From Haplosporangium gracile (lineage: Eukaryota; Mortierellomycota; Mortierellomycetes; Mortierellales; Mortierellaceae): a stretch of 21,876 nt of DNA. The notes under the pieces are model-generated. The model was not told the DNA's origin. It worked only from the letters and a program-made list of their open reading frames with translations, and did not search any database. Positions within the stretch are counted from its first letter, which is position 1. Each line of letters opens with the position of its first letter. The translations under genes and the position numbers were made by a program. Location: the NCBI GenBank assembly GCA_015499985.1, contig JAAAUF010000374.1, forward strand, positions 1 to 21,876. The letters are read 5' to 3'. Of the stretch, positions 9,936 through 21,275 are shown piece by piece.

Positions 9936-10057
9936 GAAAGGAGAGGGAGGAGAGAAGGGAAGGAGAAGAGAAGGGAAGGAGAAGAGAAGGGAAGGAGGAG
10001 AGGAGGAGGTGGAAGAGGAAAAGAAAAGAGAGAGGAGAAGAGAGAGGAAAGAAGAGG
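9936..10057. repeat. purine tract with 16-bp tandem repeat
   Basis: The plus strand is pure purine at 9936-10009 and again at 10011-10057, broken by a single T at 10010. Inside it, the unit AGAAGGGAAGGAGAAG occurs three times in tandem at 9953-9968, 9969-9984 and 9985-10000, the last copy with one change. On the sense strand of the Ser-rich gene this is a pyrimidine tract about 760-885 bp upstream of its ATG. Confidence 0.8.
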
Positions 10058-10536
10058 CGAGGGGAAAAAAAAAAGCGATCGTGAGGCTAATTGTTGATTA
10101 GAGTGCTATATACCTCGAGCAGTAAGTGCGCAATTAGACATGGACAGCAGGGGGAAAAAGGAGAGGGAGGAAGGGAGGAGGGGGATGGAATAATGCAATC
10201 GACGAGGGATGGAGAAGAGTACCAAGGTACCAGTACATCCAGACATTAGTGTCCCAGGGGAACCATGTCCTCCTTCAATGCAGACACACGCATATAACCA
10301 AAAACAAACCAAGGGCTACACAACCTAGCCTCTCACTCTCGCACAGTCCATCCGAACCAAATTAACCCACAAAATGCAATTGACAAACATACACACCCTT
10401 TGGTAGCATTTAATAATGCACATAATCCATCGAGAAAGAGGCAGCCAAGGGGAGGAAAATATATAATGGACTCGCCTTGCAGTTTGCTGCATTTTTTTTC
10501 CAATTCATTAAATGGGCGTACCCCCTTTATTTGGCG

Positions 10537-10544
10537 TATATAAG
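10537..10544 (+). promoter_or_regulatory. TATA-like element with no assigned gene
   Basis: TATATAAG occurs on the plus strand in a GC-flanked context. No plus-strand coding region follows within 1 kb, and both neighbouring genes lie on the minus strand. It may be fortuitous. Confidence 0.2.
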
Positions 10545-10989
10545 TGGACTCTAACGGGAGGAACAAGAGTAAGGGGTGTAAGAGTGAGTGAGTGAGAAGA
10601 GAGGGTAGAGAGGTTCGGATGGGGGTACTGTGGTACGGGGGCACGGGGCAATTGACTGGGGGTTGAGTGGAGGATGGAGAGGAGCTAGGGCTAAAAGCGC
10701 GGAAGAGCTGCCTCCAAGAGTGAATTAGCTGTTTTGATGTGCGTCTGTCATCTGCTTGGTCTCACTCGCTCGCTCACTCAGTTACTCATCTGTTTGCTCA
10801 AAAGAAACCATTGTAGACAGAAACAGAGAGACGAAAGACAAAACAACAAACATACCCCCCTCTTCATCCCTTCCTCCCTTTTCCCCTTTAGTGAACCATG
10901 GTGCAGTACCGTCCTACTGTCTTCTGTCAAGTCAAGGCAATATAAACAACTGATGAAAATTGAGCACGAAGACACGAAAAGAAAAGGAC

Positions 10990-11013
10990 CAGACAGACAG
11001 ACAGACAGACAGA
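10990..11013. repeat. CAGA microsatellite
   Basis: Six uninterrupted copies of CAGA lie in the region between the Ser-rich and SNF2 genes. Confidence 0.85.
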
Positions 11014-11290
11014 CTGACAAGGGTTGAGTGTGACACAGTGATCGTGAGAGACATGAAGGACAAAGAGGGAAATGAGAAGAGGAAGAGAAAGAAAGGGGTG
11101 AGGGACGGGGGTTAGGAGAAGAGGACCGACTCCCTTCTGGTTAAGGATAAATATACAGCATCAAGCATTCAAGGAGCCGTTTGTTTATTTATGGTAGAGA
11201 CACCATTTAGGTCTAGATGAGCATTTGAAGAATGAAAGACTGCATCCGCCCTGGCAACCACTATGCATTCATGCACTCTCGTTCCATAGT

Positions 11291-11314
11291 CACACACACA
11301 CACACACACACACA
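11291..11314. repeat. CA dinucleotide microsatellite
   Basis: Twelve uninterrupted CA copies lie in non-coding DNA downstream of the SNF2 gene. Confidence 0.9.
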
Positions 11315-11861
11315 AAAGAGCTACACGATCCATCCTGCATGCGGACGATCAACCTTGTTTGTTCACCTGGTATTTTTCTTGCGCATCAAAACGTCCTTTT
11401 GAAAGGCCCTTCATGTCTTCACCTTCCTTTTAATCACAAACAGAAAAACTACATTCACACTCCCTTGATGAGGGTCTGATCCCTCTCCATTCCTGCTAGT
11501 ACAGGAATTTGTCACACGTAATAGGGGCAGGGCAGGGAACTTCATCTATACTCAGGGCCATAAGGCAAACTCGAAAAAAATAGAACGGGCCCAAGCGACA
11601 GGGATGGTCAAAAACGAGAGAAAGAGAAATGAAAAAAAAATCTCCGTGTTTGATACAACATCAACAACCATCCCCAACCCTATTCATCTCTCCTATCCAT
11701 AACAACAACAACAAAGCATTAATGCAGGAGTTCCTTTCTAACGACAGAAGAAGAGTGTCAGTTTGGGGGCCTCAAAGCGGCTATTTATCCATTGTCTACA
11801 TTTCCATTCGAGAATAGAGATTCGAAAATTGAAAGAAAACGAACGTACAACTCTTTTGACT

Positions 11862-11867
11862 TTTATT
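11862..11867 (-). terminator. candidate poly(A) signal of the SNF2 gene
   Basis: The minus strand reads AATAAA about 117 bases past the stop codon at 11984, a normal distance for a 3' UTR signal. Confidence 0.4.
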
Positions 11868-11983
11868 CCTTACAGAGGAAAATAAAGGAAGAAGCAAATA
11901 TATGTGACACTAAAATGAAAAGAGAAAGAAACAAACGTAGGCAAAACACAATAGCAGTAAAAAAAAAAGTCCAGGTCGCTCTT

Positions 11984-14900
11984 TCAGTTGGTACGTTGGG
12001 GATCCATCTGGCCGTTACGATGATGTTGGATCACACTCTGGAACGAACCCACCTCAGGCTCAGGAGCAGACACAGGCAACGGCACAGGTTCCTGACGCGT
12101 AGGAGCATGTAACGCAGGAGAGGCTGTCGTTGTCGCCACTCCGACCTTCGCTGCCCGTCCAACTGGAGGAGGTTGTGGAGCAACAGCAGGAGAACTTGTT
12201 GTAGGAGTGGTAGGGATAGTAGCATCAATAATACCATCAGCACCAGAATTGAGCCCCACAGACCCTTCTGCGGCATGTCCCCGAAGAAGGTTTGCCGTAG
12301 ACCCACCGCTCAATTGGTTAACAATCCCAGGTGTATCATATCCGTACGACCGGTTACCCGCAAGGGGTACCTGCGCTGAGTGCTGATGCAGCTGCGACCG
12401 AGGCTGCATACCAGTTGCTGGCATCTGGATGCCCAGTCCGTTTCGACCTGCGTTGACGAGGTTGTTGTTTTTGATGGGGTAATCTGCTGCGTCGATCAAG
12501 TTGATGGCCGTTTGAGCGCTTAGTCCCGCTGGAGCAGCAGAGGTCGGCACACGTCTCGCTGATGGATTGAAGGTCGGCATCATGATAGTAGTCCTCTGTG
12601 AGCTGCCCTTTGCTGGTGTTGCAGAGCTTGAAGCGACCTGGGGCATCATGCTCATCGAAACTGGCTGGGGACCAGGGGGTACTGCCAGATGCGGGTGATA
12701 GATGTAGGGTCGTTGATATTGGTGACTACCTTGCAACTGAGAGGCGGCGAACATACCCATAGCAGGACCAGTGACAGAAGTCGATCCTGGTGGAAGCATA
12801 GTTGAATATGGCATAGGCGATCGGATTTGTGGACCAGTGACAAGGGGTGTCGTGGCAAAGCCCATTGCAGCTGCTTGCATGGGTGGCAGGGGTGGGAACG
12901 GCACTCCAGGATTTTCCTCCGCCCACTTGATACGCCTCTCTTCCTCCTCAATCATACTCTTGATATCAATCATATCGGCTTCGGTCAAGTCAGAGTCCAC
13001 CTCCCGCACGAGCTCGCTCTGAGGAACAATATGCGTGATTTGCTCCTTATTACTGTTGACAGCAAAGAAAAAGAAGTGGCATACGTGTTAATCATGTGTC
13101 TAACACACTCGCACCAACGATGACTTGGAAGAGGAAATCAATTGATCGATTTGTACTTACGTCTGAATAATCGATCTTAGAACCGGATCGTCAGAGTCTA
13201 CCTTGTCGAATAACGCACAGACGTTTTCCTCAGTCACCCACTGGGGGTTGTTGGCAAGGAGGGGAGGAGGCTCAAAGTACATGTTCATCTCAGTCTTGCT
13301 GTGCGCCTGAAAGATGTTCTTCTTGTCTACAACTCGGTTGGACAGTCCAAGCTTGTGCAGATTGGTTTTGTACAGCTTGTCCTCCCAGGTTCCGAACGTG
13401 TGCAATCGGTAGACAAACACCTTGCGGGTCTGACCATAACGAAAAGCACGGGCAATGGCTTGTTCGTCATGGCTGGGATTCCAGCCCACATCAAAGATGA
13501 TAACGCGGCTGGCCGAGACCAGGTTGACGCCTTGGGAACCAGCCTATACACGCATCAAATAAAATAAAGTGGTCCATATGATTAGTATTGGCAACTGAAT
13601 ACGGCGCCAACATTGGCATCATCATTGCTGATCGCATGTGTGTGACGGAGAGTCCTGTGCTTACTCCAGAAGAAATCAGGAAGAGATCATAATCGTTGCT
13701 GTTAAAGTCGTTGATCATCACTTGCCGATCCTACATAACAAATGCACGGACGAAAAGAGTTAAAGACCATTGTAAAGAGCTGGCACTTTTACAATGAATG
13801 TGAATGGTATCATAGCAGGCAAAGGTTGTAATACCGGAATGGGCGTGGATCCATCCAGCATCATAGACTTGAACCCATCTTGTCTGGTAGCGTACTCAAG
13901 GAAATCTATTATCGGTAAATAGCACATTCTGTCAACTCAGAAGGAAAAAAACCAGAGAAATAAGCAAAGACATGGAGGGTTTGAAATGAAGTATCTCCTT
14001 ACCAAGCGTTGGAATGCTGCGGGAGAACACAAGCACCTTCTCGTTGATGGCACGACTTTCCCGGATGATGTCAATCGCGATCTTGACCTTGAATCCATGA
14101 GAAGCATCCGTGATATCTTTTTTACACAATACAATAAAAAGCATTTCCAATGTTAGCCTTCTAAACGTTTTCTTGGCATCTAGCGCTTTTAACAATTGGC
14201 AAATAATATAGAACGTACTCTTCTGGCTGATGTCATTAAACCAGCTCTCCCGAGCGAGAGCCTTGTTTTGACTATCAGTTGCAAAATAAAGAAGCAGACC
14301 ATATTAGAAACGACAAGAGAAATTTGAAAGCTGCAAAAAGTCGCAGCTCGTTGCCTTGTGGTCGTACCTGAGTGCTTCCACCATTTCCTTTTCTTTCTCT
14401 CCTGGCTCTTCGTCACTGTCATCCAGAATTGTAATAGTGCCATTCACTGTGTTGAGGGTGGTCGATGGTGAATCATTTCCTGCCGGGGAAGCCTTGACAG
14501 AAGTGCTCGCACTCTTAGCAGAAATATCCTTTGTGGAAGCCTTAAAGGCAGCAGGGTGATTGCAGATGGTCAACAAGAGCTGTCCATTACCCAACACATT
14601 CGCAGAGCCATTAGTATTGAACGTCGGTAAGATCTGCGTGTACAAGTAGTACTGCAAAGTGCTCAGCTTGCAAGAGATCACAAACTCGTACTTCTTGGGC
14701 AACGAGGCACGCAGAATGGACTGGTCCTTCCTCATGACAAAGTTCTTGATGAGCTCAGTCAACACCTTCAGCTTCTTGGACGAGATCTATCGATGAAATA
14801 CACACAAAGAATTAGTGAGTCTGCAATAAGGATGTTTTTTAAAAAATATAAACTCTCCAAAAAAAAAACTATCAGCACCATCAAAACGGTATTTGCAGGC

Positions 14901-17900
14901 AGAATACCTTCCTCTCAAGCTCAGAGCTGTCAGAATGGAGTCCGTCGCTGATGGGACGGATGTAGTGTGCGCGGAAGGATGCAATATCGTCAAGGAACTT
15001 TGGGCGGACAAAGTCCACCATACACCAGTACTCCTCCAGGCGGTTCTGGAGTGGATACCCTGTCAGGATGACTCGTGCGGTACTTTTGATCTGCTTTGCT
15101 GCCATAGAGAGTTTCGCCTATTGAGCAAGTAATTAGGTGAATTGGAGTGAAGAGTTAGTCAAGCTTATAGAAAAATCAGCACCGTACAATCAACTGCAAA
15201 AAGAGCTTAACGTAAGAGGTCTTACGTTTTTGTTCTTAATAGTGTGTCCCTCATCGGCAAAGACCATAGACGGCCCCGGAGTGAGTAGCAGGTGCTTGAA
15301 TCGATTACTGGTGTCCTCATTCCTCGCAGCGTTACTCTTGGTGGTTACTGAGAGTTCTCGGAACATGGTGTAGCCCATCAAAAAGACGCCACCATCCGCA
15401 TGCCACTTCTCTAACATCCTGATTCTCTCCTTTGTATTCGTGTTATTGGATACTGAAAGTAATAGTGCGGAGCAAATGATGCGCGTTAGATGGGCGAGAG
15501 AGCTGGAGAGTTGGTGAAAGTAGAAACGAGCGCGCAAGTCATGCCATCACATAAAGCACATTTGCCGTCGACTTACCAAACTTGTACACGCGCACATCTT
15601 TCCGATGCTGTGGTGGGATCCACTTTTCAAATTCGTCGGCCCAGTTCTGCAAAACAATAGGCGGCATGAGCAGGAGTACGCGACCAGCCTAGAGTAAGGT
15701 CACCAAGGAAGCAAACCAGATAGTATTAAGGTTATGGTCGATTTATAGTCGTTCGAACAGAGCAAAACAGTGTATACCATAAACAAAGCGGACATGCAAA
15801 ACTGGTTAATTACCTGCAACTTTCCTGGGATGTCCTTGTTTCCCGAATGGATCTCCGTCAATAGGACATAGATAAACGCCACCACTTGGAAGGTCTTGCC
15901 CAAGCCCATACTGTGAGCCAGAATGCATCCACCATCAAACATGACAATGTTCTTCCACATGAACCGTAGTCCATCAATCTGATGAGGCTTTAGATTCACT
16001 GTCAGGAAGGATGGAATGACCACTGCTCGCTCCGTCTTCTTGTGTCCGGGGTTGATAAGGACCTCATCGCCGAGAAGTGGGTTGGCCACGCCGCGGATCT
16101 TGGCGCGTTGTTCCTGGTCCTTGATACGCTTCTGGTACTCTTCTTCGTTCTTTGCGGCATTCTGGCGGAGAATAATGACGTCCGCCGCTTCATCTTCGAC
16201 AACCGCTTTGCGTCGTTTGGATCTTGACCCGTGTTGCAACTGAAACGCGCGGTCATCACCACTCGAGATCCCGGGTGACTCGTCTCCAAAGTGGTTTCTA
16301 GCGACGCGGGGTCGCTTCTTGAGGGTCTTCTCCAGCCTTCGAGCTTCAATGTCCGAGCTGGCCTTGCCTGTCGCGCTCTCTGATGCAGTATCGCTCTCAG
16401 TCAGGTCCTGAAGTCTCTTGCGATCAGGGCGTTTCGAATCGGGAGACGACAATGACGATGAGGACTCATTTCCTAACTTTGTCGTTGCTCTGCGAGAAGG
16501 CAGAGGCAGGAGATTCTGGATGGAGTCGGGATCGTCGCTAGAGTCGATGGTGATGGTCTCAGGATGGGAGGTGAAAGGTGGTCTTTTTGTCGTAGACTTT
16601 CCCTTTCTTCCCTCTGACCGCCGCGGTGAGCTCTCCGATACTGTCGACGGATTCTCGATATCGGTGGCTCTTTTTTCCCAGGAAGCACGCTCCTTTTCTC
16701 TGGTCGAAGTCTTGGCCTTCTTCTCGCGAGTCTCCTGTTCCTCCTGCGCCACCTTTTCCTTCTTTGCTTCCAGTGCTGCTGTTCTGTCGGCTGCTACTTG
16801 GGCTTGGGCGACTTCCCGAGCCTTCTCTCGGTAGATCTGCGTGGTATTACCTTCATCCTTCCATGCCAGAAACTCTTTAAAATCGATGCTGTCTCCGCCG
16901 TCGAGCTCGACCCACTCAATGTACTCTTGCCATGCAGAGATATAGGGCTCCTCCATAACAACGTTCACCCTACGAGGGTGTATAGATAAAAGCAGGATGC
17001 CGTGTTAGTATTGGACAACAGACAAGAGCAAAGCAACTGAAGCATTTGTTGTATATTGTGTTGAGTAGGTATTGCTTACCCGATGTGCGCACTCTTGCTG
17101 ATCTCGCGGAGTTTTGCAAGAAGCCTGTTATCAGTCATACCACTGCTCCTGAGTTCCTCCCGCCACTTGGGTCGCTTCATCGGTTTGACACTCGTCGCCG
17201 GCTGAGGGACACCCGCAGTGCCAGCATCGTCGTCATCGTCTCGGGGCGTGGCCGTGACCAGACTCTTGGGAATCATATCGACTTCCAGAGGCGAAGCACT
17301 TCCCGCAGAGCTGGGGTTCTTCTGCGACTTCCTATCCTGATCCAGACCCGATTCCCGCTTAACCAAGGACTGAGGCGCTCTGGGTGGATGTATGTTATGG
17401 GTCGATTTGAATCTGACTGCCTTTTCGGACGGCGAGATTGATCGATCTGATTGCTCCAGGTCATCGTCATCCAAATCAACGTATATGGGCGAGGAGACCT
17501 TGCTCGTCTTTCGCCTCTTCTTTTTGGCTAGTCTTTTTTTCTTGTCCTTCTTGGATTCCTTGCGTCTCCTTGGAGGCACCTTTTGGTTGATGGCGCCGTT
17601 TTGATCGTCGTCTCGGTTGTCTTCGTTGTTATCGTCATCGTCACCATCACCATCATCGTCATCGTCGTTGTCGAAAGGGTGTTGAACATCATCTCCAATG
17701 ATGTCCAAGTCTGAGAGTGGCGGAGGATCCTGAGGTGAGGTGGCGGTAAATGGTGGTGTGGGCAGAGACAGAGAGCCAGGCGTTGCGGAGGTATTGTGAA
17801 AGACTGGCTGGGCAGGCTTGGATATAATAAGGCGCTGTGAGGCGCTGACTGGCATCTTAGTCGGACGTTGTGGGGCCCCAAACATGTTAACGTCGCCATC

Positions 17901-20874
17901 CGCATCTTCTCCTGATTCATCGCCATCAATTTCAGCATGGCCATCCTCGTCATAGTTAGAGTCGTCGATGAAAGCCGCGTCCAGTTCCCGCTGCCTCCGT
18001 TCCTCCGCTTCCTCGTCCGTCTCGACTGCACTGGCCGCCTCGCCAGAGCCCTGCGTGGAAGTAGGGTCTCGCTTGGGCTCTTGCCGGACCTTGGAACTGA
18101 TGGACGATGACTTTGTTTCAGAACCAGAGTTCTGTACATCGTCTGGAAGCGGCTCCTTCCCGCAAAGGATATCGTGCTTCCACTGCTCATGGCACATCGA
18201 GTTGATCGTTTCGTCGAGAGCCTTGCATGCCTTTCGCACCTCGGCTGCAGTCCGATAAGAGGTAGCCTCCATCGCTTGCAAGAGAGAAGCAAGTCGCTTT
18301 AAGGAAAGCGCCTCGATGGTTGCCTCCAGACGCTCGATATACAACTGCCTATCCTTCTTGTTCCTGAGAGTCTTGAGAAGATTCCTAGCAGCTTGAGCCA
18401 GCTTAGGACGCTCCACTCGGGCCCATACCTCCTTCCGGTCCGAGATGTAGATCCGAGCAATCTCCTCGACAGCGTCGTTGGAAAGCTTGACATTGGACGC
18501 TGGCACCTTGATGCGTCCAGATCTTTTGCCCTGAAGCTCCTTCTCTTCCTTAGCTACTTCCTTGTACAGCTCCTCGTCGGTTGTGTATTCAGAAGCATCG
18601 GAATCTCCATAGAGTGGGTATACTATATCGTCGTCTTTGCTGGTTGCCCAATGCACAGATGACGGGGTATGATTGGGTCCTTTGGTCAAAGCAGCGTAGT
18701 TGATTGAGGTGAGGTCGTAGTCACCAATTTTGATCGCGATCCGCTGCGGAGTTGGGTCCTTGTGCATGTCCTTGAAGATCGCATCCCATGTCGACGATTT
18801 CACTATTGGATACGATCAAAGCATCATTGTGTTAGGAAGAAGAGTCGATCTTTGGCATACCTAAGTGTCGTTTGAAAACTTTCGCAAACTAAAGTACGGC
18901 TACAGTTACATGCCAGTGGTGTTTTTCCGAGCTAGTGGGGTTGAAATGACTCGAACAGGAACATCCTTGTGAGCCAATTTGCGCATTGGAGCATAGACCA
19001 CGTGTCCAGGAGCCTCAAAGATAGGAGGCATCCTCAAAATCCGCCGTATGTTGGTCTGTACAATCTTCTGATACGTTGACAACTCCTCCTTACGAGTGGC
19101 GCGAGGCTTGACCACGGTCCAATTATCCCCATCGTCACTGTCAAATGCCGATCCATCTTTGTTGAAAAATATGTCCTGTAGCGCCATTCCAATCTCGGCA
19201 AGCTGTGACTCGATCCTGCGGGCCTTCTTGCTGGTCACCTTTGATTGTTTGACGGTTGCCTCTGAACGCGATCCTGTGGGTGGTTTTGAGGACGGAAAGA
19301 TCGAGGTATGGCGGGTTGTGCTTGATGACGATGATGCGACTCCAGGCTTGACAAGTGTTGGCGCAATCCTCCTCTACGAGAGTATGGAAATGTTGTGAGG
19401 ATAATGATAATTATGCTTGTAAATAATCAAGCATTGTGATATGTCCGTATATGCTTCCTACCTTGGCCGTAGTTGGTCCTGATGCTAACTTTGATCCGGT
19501 TCCCATCTTTGATCCAGATCCTCCAAACTGGGGCACCGGTTTGATGTGAGTCGGAGGTGTGAGAGGTGGGCTGTTTTTGCCTTGATCCAGATTCTTCTGT
19601 TGTTGTATCCATTTTGCCAACGGCGCGCTTTCTTTCCGTTGGAGAATCCTTGTCACTAATGGCTCGTTTTCTTTCCGCTCAAGAATTTTTTTGGTCAATG
19701 GTTCGTCGTCCTCGTCCTGCGAGTAGTGTCCATAACTACTGAGGTCCTGGTTCGTGGCGTCGTCGTTGTCATTACTGTTGCTGCTAGCCACGTTAATATC
19801 ATCATCTTCTTCATCGTCATAGTCACTCTCATCATCATCATCCTCAGAGGAACCAATCGAGAGACCATCCTCGCCGTCATCACTGGGATGCTGAAAAGAT
19901 TTCCTGTTCAACGTGTTCCGTTTCTGTCGAGGTGATCGCGATTGCTGACGAACATTAGGCTCGTTGTCGAACAAAAGTCGTAGTGGTCTCGTCAGCATGC
20001 GAATCTTCTTGGTTTCTGGCGCGCCGTCACGAAATCTCCTCTCTGCTAGTCGAGTATTGCTGGTTTCGGCGATGGGTGTAGTAGCTAGGCGAGCAATAGA
20101 GATGTGTTTAGGTGCAGGTGCAGTGGCGACAGACCCGGAAAGCTGAAGAGATTCCAGATCATGTCCGAGTGTTCCTGACGGCGAGCCTGCTGTGTGGTTC
20201 ACTTGCCCTGAAAGTTTGAGAAAATAATTTTTAATTAGGGCGCGAGGTTCTTTCACGACAGTTTCAAAATGCAGACACTTCTTGGTGGCAAAGCTCGCGT
20301 TAAACAAAGGGGCTAGTCACTATCGAAGCAAGTGGCGAATCATGTCGAAGCTCATACAACGCGAACAGAGAACATACAGAAGCGTTGTGATGTTCATGAA
20401 AGAAAGCATGAGAAAAAAAAAGGTGCCACAGTTCATATTTTTAGCTCTGTGCGACCCCTTCCCCCGTCACTCGATTTTCTAATGTGCTCTACATACCTCG
20501 AAGAGTCTGGATATGCTTCAGGATCTTGCAGCGCTTTCCAAACGAGGCGATATTGAACTCATTCTTGAGGGCTTCGTGATCCATGTCGAAGAGTAAAATC
20601 TGGCCATCAACATCATGCTCTACAACAATATGATAAAAGAAAGAGTGTTAGAAAGCTTGTCAGACCAACGGTAAACAATAAACGCAGTGCCACTCCTAGA
20701 CAAAGGCCAAAGGTGAGCTAGAAAAGAAGAAAAATAAAGAGCGTGTGTGAATGGCAGTGCTCACTTGCCAATGAAGAGCTGGAGCGAGTTCTCGGGAAAA
20801 TCAAAACTTGACTTTAACCAGTGGGCGACCTGCTGTGGGTCCCATGTAAGGGGATCCTTAGGTATTAGGTCCAT
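11984..20874 (-). CDS. SAM-domain SNF2 chromatin-remodelling ATPase, ATRX/RAD54L2 type (about 16 exons)
   Basis: A hand-built model has exons 20874-20769, 20619-20497, 20207-19462, 19373-18914, 18802-17080, 16969-15814, 15688-15577, 15452-15226, 15117-14908, 14786-14368, 14271-14219, 14116-14003, 13905-13835, 13730-13665, 13543-13161 and 13052-11984. They join in frame to about 2345 residues. Residues 1-76 form a SAM domain (WDPQQVAHWL, IEHDVDGQILLFDMD, FGKRCKILKHIQTLR). Acidic, Ser-rich linkers follow, with an Asp run near 860 and a Lys/Arg nuclear signal near 900. The SNF2 core spans about 1380-1990: motif I HSMGLGKT (1405-1412), motif II DEGH (1542-1545), motif III LTGYPLQN (1569-1576), motif V AGSQGVNLVSASRVIIFD (1863-1880) and motif VI QAIARAFRYGQ (1890-1900). 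HSMGLGKT, DEGH and TGYPLQN followed by EYWCMVDFVRP mark the ATRX/ARIP4 branch rather than Rad54 or Snf2 proper. All catalytic residues are present. The C-terminal 350 residues begin with an acidic helix and are otherwise Pro/Ala/Gly-rich. Expected role: ATP-driven nucleosome or DNA translocation in the nucleus. Uncertain points are the exon 1/2, 2/3 and 4/5 junctions. Confidence 0.88.
18861..18888 (-). other. candidate 28-nt microexon in the SNF2 gene
   Basis: The segment follows a CTTTAG and ends at a good GTATGC donor. It is followed by a 58-nt intron (18860-18803) with a CCTAAC branch site and ATAG acceptor. Read in phase 0 it encodes FAKVFKRHL and joins in frame to VKSSTWDAIF of the next exon. 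The partner donor upstream is weak (phase-0 option GTCATT at 18950, giving a 62-nt intron). The competing model is one 111-nt intron with a GCATGT donor at 18913. Confidence 0.4.
19588..19704 (-). repeat. three tandem 39-bp coding repeats (13-residue units)
   Basis: Within exon 3 of the SNF2 gene, residues about 245-283 contain three successive 13-residue units: EPLTKKILERKEN, EPLVTRILQRKES and APLAKWIQQQKNL. The shared pattern is [E/A]PL-x-[K/R/x]-I-L/Q-x-[R/Q]-K-[E/N]. The units have diverged at the DNA level, so this is not a recent slippage product. Confidence 0.75.
20208..20496 (-). other. intron 2 of the SNF2 gene, acceptor choice open
   Basis: The donor is GTATGT. The acceptor at 20208 is preceded by a CTAAT branch-like motif and a pyrimidine-rich stretch ending TTTCAG, so it is preferred. 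An earlier AG (ACTAG, just before about 20315) is also in phase and would add 36 residues (including FNASFATKKCLHFETVV); it lacks a good branch site and pyrimidine tract. Confidence 0.55.
20620..20768 (-). other. GC-AG intron within the SAM coding region
   Basis: Minus-strand donor G|GCAAGT matches the known minor GC donor consensus, and the acceptor is TTGTAG. This splice gives LFIEHDVDGQ, an uninterrupted SAM core. Using the overlapping GTGAGC donor four bases later shifts the frame and meets a stop with either nearby acceptor. Confidence 0.7.
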
Positions 20875-21162
20875 GAGTTGTTTTGTTGTGTGACTGAGAG
20901 TGTGTGCGAGTGAATGTGTTTATGCGAAGGAGAGCGTGTCAGTGTGTCCAGTTTGAGGGAGTAGGGTTGAGCTGATGGGAATAGTGTGCGTGTGTGTGTG
21001 GAGCGGAGAGTGAGAATGAGAGGGAGAAGAAACAGAGGAGAGGAAACGAAGATGTCAGACCAAAAAAAGGTTCTCGCTGGAAATGCCAAAGAGGACCCTC
21101 CGCCCGCACTGTGCACAACAGCGTCCCACTCGAGCGCCCACTTTTACCAAATTTCCTTACAT

Positions 21163-21168
21163 CACGTG
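21163..21168. promoter_or_regulatory. E-box-like CACGTG palindrome
   Basis: CACGTG in the context TCACGTGC lies about 185 bp upstream of the Bmt5-like ATG. It is the core binding site of bHLH factors such as the Cbf1/Pho4 type. Chance occurrence is possible. Confidence 0.35.
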
Positions 21169-21252
21169 CAATGTAATCTACATTTAGTAAACGCAGTCAC
21201 TAAATCGCTTTTTTGTGAGCAAAGGGAAGAAAAAGAAAAAAGAAAAAAAAAG

Positions 21253-21275
21253 TTGTTTGTTTGTTTGTTTGTTTG
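21253..21275. repeat. GTTT microsatellite
   Basis: There are about six TTTG/GTTT copies in the leader or proximal promoter of the gene that starts at 21351. Confidence 0.85.

Larger units (their letters stand above)
9174..11983. other. 2.8-kb gene-free region, promoter of the Ser-rich gene
   Basis: The region lies between two minus-strand genes, so it should contain the 3' flank of the SNF2 gene (right end) and the promoter and leader of the Ser-rich gene (left end). Open frames on both strands are at most about 105 codons, low in complexity, and show no family motifs or consistent splice structure. Visible features are purine tracts near 9780-10070, a CAGA repeat (10990-11013), a CA repeat (11291-11314) and a plus-strand TATATAAG at 10537. 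A short non-coding RNA or spliced small gene cannot be excluded. Confidence 0.55.

Noticed and set aside
10333..10644. 103-codon minus-strand frame in the large gap
   Set aside because: No motif, promoter or splice evidence; its length is within chance for this amount of DNA.
18906..20874. Separate SAM-domain gene ending at the TAA at 18906, with the helicase as a second gene
   Set aside because: Only about 100 bp would separate the two. The next open frame has no ATG at its start but does have an acceptor and branch site, and a CTAAC-containing intron lies between. One continuous gene is simpler, though not proven.
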